Below, piece by piece: positions 16,578-26,000 of a DNA stretch of 46,266 bases. The notes beneath the pieces were generated by a model. It had not been told where the DNA came from. It saw nothing but the letters and a program-made list of their open reading frames with translations, and did not search any database. The stretch lies in assembly GCF_009296265.1 (NCBI RefSeq), contig NZ_WBJS01000014.1, forward strand, positions 1 through 46,266. Direction: 5' to 3'. Both the position numbers and the translations under genes were made by a program. This DNA is from Thioclava sp. JE_KL1. Its GTDB lineage: Bacteria > Pseudomonadota > Alphaproteobacteria > Rhodobacterales > Rhodobacteraceae. Numbering within the stretch: position 1 is the stretch's first letter; every line of letters starts with the position of its first letter.

Positions 16578-18161
16578 ATGATCCTCTCCCCCGCCCGATG
16601 GCGCAGGCCCCGGACTGACTGGCTGCGCAGCATCGCGACCGCGCTGGTGGCGCTGATCGCGTGGGAGGCTCTGGCCCGCGCGCTCGCGGGCACCTATCTG
16701 ATTGCGGGACCGCTGGAGATCGCCTCATACCTTTCCGATCACGCCGGACTGATCCTGCGTGCGACCGGCTGGACCGCGCTCGCAGCGGCGGGTGGTTACG
16801 TGATCGGCAACCTCACCGCGATCGCGCTGGCGGCAGTGGCAATCCTGATCCCCGGGGCGGCGCGACTGATTTCCTCGCTCGCGCTGATTGTCTTTTGCCT
16901 ACCGCTGGTCGCGACCGGACCCATCCTGCGTGTTCTCTGGGGGCCGGGACTGGGGCCACAGGTGACGTTGGCCGCGCTCGCGGTCTATTTCACGACGTTC
17001 CTGCCGCTACAGGTGGGGCTGCGGGCGGCCCCGCCGAACTGGTTCGACCTCGTGCGCAGCTATGGGCGCGGCGGTTGGACCGCGCTTGTCGAGGTGCGCG
17101 CGATGGCCGCGCTACCTTACCTTATCGCCGGCCTCCAGATCGCCGCCCCCGCCGCGTTCCTGGGCGCGCTGGTGGGAGAGTTCACCGGGGCCGAACGCGG
17201 CATGGGCGTGCTGACGATCCGCGCGATGCGCAGCCTCGATGTGGCGGGCACCTGGTCGCTGGCAACCATAGCCGCCGCGGTGTCAATGCTGGCCCATGCC
17301 GGAATCGGATGGCTCTGGCGCAGGCTCGACGACGCGCCGCCGCCGCTGATCCTCGCGAGCCTGCCCGATGCCCGCACGGACCGCCGCTGGGCGACCCGGC
17401 TGAACCTGATCCTCGTCGTGCTGGTGGTGATTGCCCTCTGGTGGCTGTCGATGGAGTTCGCCGGGCTGAACCGGTTCTTCGCCAAGCGGCCCGACGACAT
17501 CTGGGCCTTTCTCGTCACCGCAAGCGGCGCCGCCGATCACCGCACGACCCTCTTTGCAGCCCTCGGACAGACGCTGAGCCTTGCCCTGCCCGGCTATGCC
17601 CTGGGCCTCGCGCTCGGGCTGGGCCTCGCCATCGCGCTCCTGATGCTTCCTGCGCTGGCGCGAGCGATCATGCCGCTCGCGGTGGCCCTGCGCGCGATCC
17701 CCATCGTCATCACCGCCCCGCTCGTCGTGGTTGCGATGGGGCGCGGCGCGACAGGCACGATCACCATCACCGCCGTGATGACCTTCTTTCCAACTTTCAT
17801 CGCCTGCTATCAGGGCCTCAAACGCACACCCGCCGCGCTGATCGACCTCTTTGAGAGCTATGCCGCGACCCGGTGGGAACGGCTGACGCTGGTGCAGTTT
17901 CCCGCGATGCTGCCCGCATTCTTCTCCGCCGCACGGATGGCGGTGCCAGCGGCAATTCTGGCGACGACCACAGCGGAATGGCTAGCCACGGGACACGGGA
18001 TCGGTGGGCTGATGGCACTAACCGCCTCCACCTCGGATTACGGAATGCTATGGAGTTCTGTCGTTCTGCTGGCTCTCGTCGCAGTCGCGGCCTATGCCGC
18101 CATTGAACGGATCGAGCGCGCTGTTCTGCGCCGCTACGGAGCCGAGCAACTGGTCCGCTGA
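16578..18161 (+). CDS. ABC transporter permease, two permease domains fused in one chain
   Basis: A 527-aa inner-membrane protein consisting of two tandem BPD_transp_1 units, each about 250 aa. Coupling-helix (EAA-like) loops are LVRSYGRGGWTALVEVRAMAALP near residues 154-176 and LFESYAATRWERLTLVQFPAMLP near 422-444. A hydrophilic linker with DAPPPLI and TDRRWATRLN (about residues 250-275) joins the halves. Most relatives are single-domain permeases that dimerise. Here the heterodimer is built into one polypeptide, so the two halves can diverge. It lies directly after the ATPase gene, and the glycosyltransferase remnant begins 19 bp downstream. Confidence 0.88.
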   Translation: MILSPARWRRPRTDWLRSIATALVALIAWEALARALAGTYLIAGPLEIASYLSDHAGLILRATGWTALAAAGGYVIGNLTAIALAAVAILIPGAARLISSLALIVFCLPLVATGPILRVLWGPGLGPQVTLAALAVYFTTFLPLQVGLRAAPPNWFDLVRSYGRGGWTALVEVRAMAALPYLIAGLQIAAPAAFLGALVGEFTGAERGMGVLTIRAMRSLDVAGTWSLATIAAAVSMLAHAGIGWLWRRLDDAPPPLILASLPDARTDRRWATRLNLILVVLVVIALWWLSMEFAGLNRFFAKRPDDIWAFLVTASGAADHRTTLFAALGQTLSLALPGYALGLALGLGLAIALLMLPALARAIMPLAVALRAIPIVITAPLVVVAMGRGATGTITITAVMTFFPTFIACYQGLKRTPAALIDLFESYAATRWERLTLVQFPAMLPAFFSAARMAVPAAILATTTAEWLATGHGIGGLMALTASTSDYGMLWSSVVLLALVAVAAYAAIERIERAVLRRYGAEQLVR

Positions 18162-18180
18162 TATTGTCGAGGGAGTTCAC

Positions 18181-19197
18181 ATGACACGAGCCGCCTTCGC
18201 CATCCCGGGCGACATCACGCAACTGACCGGGGGGCATCTACGAGCGCAAACTGCTTGAGGCGCTGCGCGCGGCAGGCCGCGACGTCGCCCATATCGAACT
18301 GCCCCCCAGCTTCCCCGGCGCGTCGGCGCAAGAGACCGCAACGGCGCGCGCCCAGCTGACCGCCATTCCCGCCGACCGGCCGGTGATCCTCGATGGGCTG
18401 GTCTTCGGCTCGATCGAGACGGAGGTGCTCGATGCGATGGCGGCGCCCGTGGTCGCGATGCAGCATCACCCGCTGGGGCTCGAGACCGGCGTGCCCGCGC
18501 CGCGCGCGCGACATCTGCTGGCCCGTGAGGCCGAGAACCTCAAGCGCGCCGCGCATGTCGTCGTGCCCAGCCCTCATACCAGCGCGATCCTGCAGGCTGA
18601 GTTCGGCGTCGCGCCCGAGCGGATCTCGATCGCCCTGCCCGGCTTCGACCGGCCCGCCCATTGCGACATCGCTAAATCCGCCCCCCCGATCCTCTCGGTC
18701 GGATTGCTGGCCGCGCGAAAGGGGCATGACGTTCTGATCGACGCGCTGGCGCGGATCACCGATCTCGACTGGCAGGCGCAGATCGTGGGAAGCGCGCATG
18801 CTCCTGAGGTCGCGCGCGCACTCGCCAAACAGATCGAAAGGCTTGGGCTGGGCGGTAAGGTTCGCCTGATGGGACGGGTGGAACGGGAGGAGCTTGACGC
18901 ATCCTATCACACCGCGACCCTTTTCGCCTTGGCGACGCGATGTTGCATGGTTTGCCGATCGTGTCCTGCCGCACCGGCGCGGTCCCCGATACTGTGCCAA
19001 AGAAAGCAGGACTATTGGTGCCAGTCGATGCGCCTGTGGCTTTCGCAAACGCCTTGAGAGGCCTCTTGCGCGATTCCGAATTGCGCGTCGAAATGGCGGC
19101 CGCGTCCCGTGCAGCTGGCGCCCGGCTTCCAGACTGGAGCACCGCGGCAGATATCATGGGGGCAGCGCTTGATCGTGTGAATTCAGCCCTCGATTGA
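18181..19197 (+). pseudogene. GT4-type glycosyltransferase, frameshifted and missing its EX7E segment
   Basis: The N-terminus is MTRAAFAIPGDITQLTGG with a good Shine-Dalgarno (GAGGGAG). The six-G run at 18229-18234 then shifts the frame; with five G the reading becomes TGGIYERKLLEAL, as expected for a GT4 Gly-rich loop. The middle keeps normal GT4 features (VVPSPHTSAIL, LSVGLLAARKGHDVLIDAL, GKVRLMGRV, LFALATR). At about 18937-18945 the text jumps from LATR to MLHGLPIVS in another frame. By comparison with family spacing about 34 bp are missing, exactly the segment that would encode the donor-binding E-x7-E motif. The remainder (GAVPDTVP, GLLVPVDAP) is normal. The product should be inactive even if the G-run is a read error. 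Confidence 0.82.
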
Positions 19198-19342
19198 GAC
19201 GATGGCGCGGTTTGCTCGGCATGCCATGCATCTCTCGCGGTGATGCAGAAACAAGCAGTTGCCCCCAAACTGTCTGGTCACACGGGGCCTTGGTATATGG
19301 TTCTCGCACTTCCGCCGGACCTGACTGGACCCATTTTATCAT

Positions 19343-19672
19343 CTAAGGGCTCGCGTCTTTTCGAGAAGCGCTGATCGCTCCTGATCGCGATGCCAAATCT
19401 CGGGCGGCGAAGATCTTACGCCGTAGCTCCCTTGTCGCGACAACTTTGTCAGGGTCGGCGCATTCCGCCTCGTCGCCTTGGCGTTGGAAAGCATGGACAT
19501 CGACACCTTGCGAATCCACGATGACGAGGCTCTTCCGCCACATCCCCGCGAGCGTCCAGCGTCGAAACTGGCGATAGACGCTGGATCATTTGCCGAACTC
19601 CTGAGAGACCGAGCGCTCGAGGAACGCCCATTCTTCATCCGAAATCACACCGTGTTCCGAATTGGCCTCCAT
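19343..19672 (-). pseudogene. decayed IS5-type transposase fragment
   Basis: The minus-strand translation from 19672 reads MEANSEHGVISDEEWAFLER, then after an apparent internal deletion EFGK-stop-SSVYRQFRRWTLAGMW. This is a pattern seen in alphaproteobacterial IS5-family transposases, where W replaces the stop (TGA at 19588-19586). Downstream VIVDSQGVDV could be the first DDE Asp region (MIDST/VDS-type). The rest is short and scrambled, and no inverted repeats could be placed. It is a relic, not a functional element. The family call is from motif memory. Confidence 0.6.
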
Positions 19673-20009
19673 CGTTAATCCCATGTCTTGAAAAACGCTC
19701 GACATATCTTGTGAAGTTGTTTCGCGCCCTCAATCCTCGATAACGAGACTAAGGACTGAACCAGCGGCTGGGTGAGGAAATTTCGTTCACGTCACTGGTT
19801 TTCTTTGTTTGCCAATTCAAGGGGACCTTTCGATTATCTTCGCTTCGGCTCCGCTCCGCCGTGACGTCAGCGCCTCAGTTCAGTGCGGATCACGAACTGG
19901 CGTAGAGGCGCCGAAACCTGAGTCATGTGAAGGAGAAAGTTGTGCTGACTTTCTCAGCTCATCTTCGTCTTCAAGCGTCATCTTATGTTCCTGAACGCGC
20001 AGCGCAATT
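19673..20009. other. intergenic stretch next to IS remnant
   Basis: No gene, hairpin with T run or repeat was recognised. It separates the IS relic from the end of the cyclic glucan synthase gene. Confidence 0.5.
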
Positions 20010-23000
20010 TCACGACTCACGCGCCGGGACGCCGCCCTCGTCGCGCTGTCCGCCCAGCCGGGCCGTGACTTCGACGGTGGTTCCATCAGTCGGAAACTCG
20101 ACCGTCGCGCTGGAATGCACGCAGCCATCCACCGTGACCTTGACGTAACCGCTGCCAAGGCCCTCGAGGTCCTCGACCCGAAGTGAGATGGCACCGGCTG
20201 GACCGCGGATGCGAGCGCGGAAACCGCCCCAGCCCTTCGGAAGGCAAGGGGCGATGTGCAATGCGCCCCCCTCGAGTTCCAGCCCGAGAATCGTCTCGAT
20301 GCCCAGCCGCCAGGACCAGGCGGCGGCACCGGTATACCAAGTCCAGCCCGCGCGCCCCTCCAATGGCGCCGCGCCCCCGACATCGGCAGGCATCACATAA
20401 GGCTCTGCGCGGTAGCGCTCGGCATCTTCCCGAGAGGCACTGCGACGGATCGGATTGATCAGGTCGAATATACGGTAGGCTTCCTCTCCGTTCCCGAGCT
20501 TTGCCTGTGCCATACCGAGCCAAGTGGCGGCGTGGGTATATTGGCCGCCGTTCTCGCGCACGCCGGGTGGATAGGCGCGGATATAGCCCGGATCGCGAGG
20601 CGTGCGGTCGAAGGGTGGCGTGAGGAGACGCACAAGGCGCAACTCTCGGTCGACCAACCATGCCGAGGCCGATCGCATTGCCTGCCGGCTTCGATCCCTG
20701 TCGGGCGCGCCGGCGAGAACCGACCAGGACTGGGCGATGCTGTCGATACGGCATTCGTCGCACTCCTGCGAGCCCCAAGGCTGTCCGTCATCATCAAAGG
20801 CGCGCATATACCATGCACCATCCCAAGCCGCATCTTCCGCCGCCTGTTTCAAGTCTCTCGCTCGGCGTTTCCAATGCTCGACCTGGTCGTCGTGCCCGCC
20901 CCGCCGGGCCAGATCGGCGAAACCTTCGGCGCAATGGGATGCGAACCAAGCCAGCCACACACTTTCTCCTCTGCCGTTATGGCCGACACGATCCATTCCG
21001 TCGTTCCAGTCCCCTGCCCCGATCAGTGGCAGGCCATGCTGTCCGGAGGTGACACCATGGATCAGCGCCCGACGGCAATGCTCGAAGAGTGACCGAGCTT
21101 GAGCACTGCGCGGGAAGGCAGCGTATCGGTCTTCCTCGTCCTCGGTAAGAGTTGGCGCCGTGAGAAACGGAACCTCCTCGTCGAGAATGCCGACATCTCC
21201 GGTGGAGCGCACGTAGCGATGGGTGGCATAGACAAGCCATAGCATGTCATCCGAGCAGCGCGTTCGCACGCCGCGGCCTTCCGGCGGGTGCCACCAGTGC
21301 AGCACATCGCCCTCCTCGAACTGACGCCCGGCGCAATCGAGAATATGGGCGCGAACGCGCGCGGGTTCCGAGAAGAGGAAGGCCATCATGTCCTGCAATT
21401 GATCGCGAAAGCCGATACCGCCACTGGCCTGGTTGAACCCTGCCCGGGCCATGATCCGAGAGGATAGTGCCTGATAGGGCAGCCAACGATTCACCATCAA
21501 ATCAAAGGCGGGATCGGGCGTTTCCACTGTCACCGTTCCCAACCGCTGGTGCCAGGCCGCGAGCGTCGCCTCCAGCGCCTCGGTCGCGCGCCCGACATCG
21601 CCCCATTCGATTGCGAGCGCCTCCGCATCCTCCATGTTCGCGCCGTCGCCGAGCACGAAAACGACCTCCTCGCTGGCCCCCGGCGCGAGATCGAGATGGA
21701 CCTGATAGGCCGCACACGGATCGCGTATCATCCCGCATTGACCACCGAGCGACCAACGTCGCAGCCCTTCGGGATTTGCCGCGTCGTTTTCCGGACCGTA
21801 GAACGCAGCCCGGTCGCAGGTCAGGCTGTGCGCAGGATGGCTGGCGGTGAGAAACGCGACGCGCGATGCGAATTCCGGTTGCCAGCCGTTGCGGGCGATC
21901 AACGAACGGCTGTCTGCACGATAGGTGCAGGTGACATGCGGCCGGGCCGCGCTGCGCAACGCGCCGAGTTGCCATTCAGCGACATAGGTCGCGGTGATGC
22001 GGCGTGGACGATCATCGATGTTACGCAACCGCAGATGGGCGAGCTTCACGGTGGCTTCGGCGGGGACGAAAACGGTGAGCCGCTGCTCGAGCCCATGGGT
22101 TGCCCGCCTCCATTCGGTGCTGCCAGCTCGGCAGGTCACCTCGCAAGAAGCCTCGTCCCCTGCGGGCAGCGGCGTCGGTGTCCAGATCCTCGCTGTTTCT
22201 TCGTCGCGCAGATACAGCGCCTCGCCCTGGGCATCGGTTACCGGGTCGTTCGACCAAGGCGTCAATCGGTGCTCGCCGGCATTGAGGCTCCAGGTAAACC
22301 CGAGGCCTGCTTCCGAGACGATGGTGCCAAAGTGATCATTCGCGAGCACGTTGCACCAAGGGACTGGCGGAACGCGGCTGGCATCGAGGTGAATGACATA
22401 GGCGCCGCCATCCTCTGAGAATCCGCCGTAGCCATTTTCGAATTTTAGCCCCTGCGCAGGAGCTCGCAATGTTTGTTCTGCTCTTTGTTCTTGGCCATCA
22501 GGAGTGAAAAGCGGGGACTTGTCGCGCAGTTCCTCCACCGATTGCAGCGTCTCTGTCAGCGTCTCGGCCGCTCCGTCGAGCACCACCTGCGCCAATTCCT
22601 CGAGTGCGCGACGCTGGGTCGCGGCGATGCGGTCGGCGCTATGCAAATGCACGCCGCCGTCACCGCCCAGCCCTTCCGCCAGCCCAGCATCGCGCAGCGC
22701 GTCGCGTAGTCGGGCATTGATCGGTTCCTCATAGCTCGATGCCCCTGTGCTCAGAATTACCAAATCTGCCCGCAACCCATGCCGATGCCACCACCGATGC
22801 GCGCGCACCGCCGCGGGTAAAAGCGCCGCGTGGTCGGCATCAGCCACCCGCACGAGCACGATTGGCAGATCGCCTGACAGTCCCAGCCCCCAGAGGTCGT
22901 GCTGACCCGGCAGGAAACCGATCAGAGACTCGGCCTGCTTGACAGGCGGGCGGACGAGTTCTGCGGCAACCGCTTGAGCTGCGCGCAGCTCCGCACCGGA

Positions 23001-26000
23001 CGCCCCGAGTTGATCCGCCTCGATCGCAATGCTGCGCTTGGCGTCCTCGAATGCCCAATCGAGCGTCTCGCCGCCGGAATAGCGGCTGGCAATTTCGATC
23101 GCGGTTTCACGCGAACCAGCGGCGACAGTCATGAATGCCAGTTGCACCCGTGCGCCCGGTGCGAGCCGAACCTTAGCCCGCAGCGCCGACGCCGGATCGA
23201 GCGTCCAACCCGCGGTCGCCTCCGGTGGGCGCTGCAGCCAGTCCAGTGGTTCGCTGCTACCATAGCGACCAAGGATCGCACGGCGGTCGCTGTCGAAGCC
23301 GCCGAACTGCACCGCGTTAGACCCACCTAGCAGCCGTTGGAGCATGACTGGCGGTCGGTCGGAGGGGCGGCGCGGGCGCCGGGTAAAGAGCAATGCATCG
23401 AGCCCGACCAGCGGTTCGCTCTGCACGAATAGCTTGCTGAAAGCAGGGTGCCGCTCGTGGGAGGCGAATGAGGCCAGGGCGACCTCGGCATAACTCGACA
23501 CCTCGATCTCGCGCGTGGCCTGACTCTCGTTGACCAAGGTGACTCGGCGAAGCTCGACATCGTCTGCTTGGACGGTAACGATTTCCTGCGTCGCGGCGAT
23601 CTCGTTCTTATGCAGGTGGAAGCTTGCTCGGTCAGGATAAAAGGTGATATCCACCGCTTGGCTGGACCTTCGGCGGAAATCCCAAATCATGCCGTTCTCG
23701 GCATCACGCAGGAACAGTCCAGCCCGGGCTGCGTGGCCGAGGTCGCCCGACCAGAGCGTTAAAGATTGCCCCTGCCACCACAGTGTGCTGTCTCCACCAT
23801 CGCTGATCCAGGACGACAGGCGACCGTTGCCGATGACATGGAGCTGCGGCGCCCCGATATCGGGCGCTGGCCAGCCATCCAGAGGGGGCACGGCCCGGCG
23901 CTCGAGTTCGGGAAGTGGCGGAGGGGCGGCGTCGGGTAGCGGCTCGGGGACATATTCCCACGGCACCCTTTCCTGCAGCAGCATCTCCATCGCCGCGATC
24001 CGCGGGTCGCGGTTAAAGCGCCGCACGAGACTGTCGCCTGTGAGTGTATTGTCGATAGCGGACAGCAACATTCCCTGATGATGGGCCATGAAGGTCTGCA
24101 CCGGGGTGAAACGCGCGCCGGGGCTGCGCTCAGTGGTAAAGTCGGCCGCGTCATAGAAGCCGTATCGCCCTTGCATCCCCATGGCATCCAGACGGCGCAG
24201 GTTGGCCACAGCGGTTGCCGGCGCCACGGCAAGCGCGAGCGCGCTGGCATAGGGCGAGACCACGTAGTCTTCATCGAGCCCGCGCTTCAGGCCCAGCCCG
24301 GGGACGCCGAAGGCGCGATACTGGTAACGATGCGAAGTGTCGCGCGTGGCGAAGGCGGCTTCCGACACCCCCCAGGGCAGACCCAACCGTTCGCCGTAGC
24401 GCTTCTGCACCGCGACGGCCGCCGCCTCGCTTTGTCCCAGGAGCCGCCCCGGACCGCTGCGCAATAGCAGCGCGGGCATGAGATATTCGAACATTGAGCC
24501 GTTCCAGGACAGCACGGTCAGGTCGCGGCCCGGATGCGCCAGTGGTCGTCCAAGGTGGAACCAGTGCTCGACGGGGACATCTCCCTTGGCGATCGCAAAG
24601 TAGCTTGCCAGCCGCGCCTCAGAAGCCAGCAGATCATAGCGGTGCTGGTCCATCTGGTCCTGGCTCAGGTTGTAGCCAATGAAGAACGTTCGGGTCTCGC
24701 TGTCGTAGAGCAGACCGAATTCCATCGCGAGAGCTAAGCGATGGGCATGCTCGGCGCTGACCGTGAGGCTGTCGCGAAGGGCGCTTCGCGCAGCCAGTCC
24801 GTCCTTCAATGCAGCACGAAGGGTGTCGTGCCATGGATCGGCCTCCCTCTCTCCAATCAGACCCCGTGCGGTCTCAATTGCGGTCTCGGTGTCCTCGAGA
24901 CGAAGATCGGGCGGCAGGACCTCGGCAAGCTGAGCGGCGAGTGCGTCCTGCCCAGGTGGCGGCGCCGCGACAAGGGGCGTCCACGGGCAAAGCTTCTCGA
25001 GATCTCGAATGAAGCTGATCACATGGTGGATGCTGCGTTCGAGCCAGAGATGGATCTCTCGGGGATCCGTCGCCGGAGCAGCTTCGAACGCGACGGGAAG
25101 CTCCGCTGAGAGCGCGGGCAGCCCCGTGTCCCGCATGGCGCGGGCGCTCGCGGCCCAGTCCTCCGGCCGGTCGCGAACCCGTGCCGCTTCGGCGATCAGG
25201 TCGTCGAGACGAGCGAGCAGCGGGGCGGATGGTTGCAACGGCATTGCCGCGAGGGCATCTCGCAGCAGTCCGAAACTGTCCGCAAGACCATCCCACGAAA
25301 CAGATGACACCGGCGGACCTTGGGCCGCCTCCCGGCACCCCTCCGCGAGCGTCACCAAGGCGACCGCAAGGTTGCCGCTATCGACGGTGGAGACATAGCG
25401 CGGCTCCAACGGTTCGAGGGTGCGGGTATCGAACCAGTTCAGGATATGACCGTGGTAGCGCTCGAGCCGCTCAAGCGTGGCCAGCACATTGGCGGCTCGC
25501 GCGACGAGGGCGGGCAACCCGGAATGACCAAGGTCGAACGCAGAGAGCGCTGAAAGCAGCAACATGCCGACATTGGTGGGTGAAGAGCGGTGAGCTATCT
25601 CTTCATGCGGCTCGGTTTGATAATTGTCGGGCGGTAGCCAGTTGTCCTCAGGCCCTGCATAGGTCTCGAAATACAACCACGTGCGACGCGCGAGGTGGCG
25701 CAAGAAACGCTGGTCGTCACAACTCAGAGCTTCTTCAGGGCGACGCAGAGGGCGGGCGATCAGCTGCGCGATCTCGGGAGAGATCAGCCATAGGAGCAGA
25801 AGCGGCGCTGCACCGGACAACGCTTCCGGGGCAAAAGCCGTCAGCGTGGCCGCCATAGCCACGGCCAATATCGGTGCGCCAGCCATCTCCTCCCAGGCAC
25901 GCCTGCGATCCGCGCTGTCCGCGGTGGCGACATGGGCAGAGGATGTCCATTCGAGCATCCGCCTGCGCGAGACCATCATTCTCCACAGCGCACGACAAAT

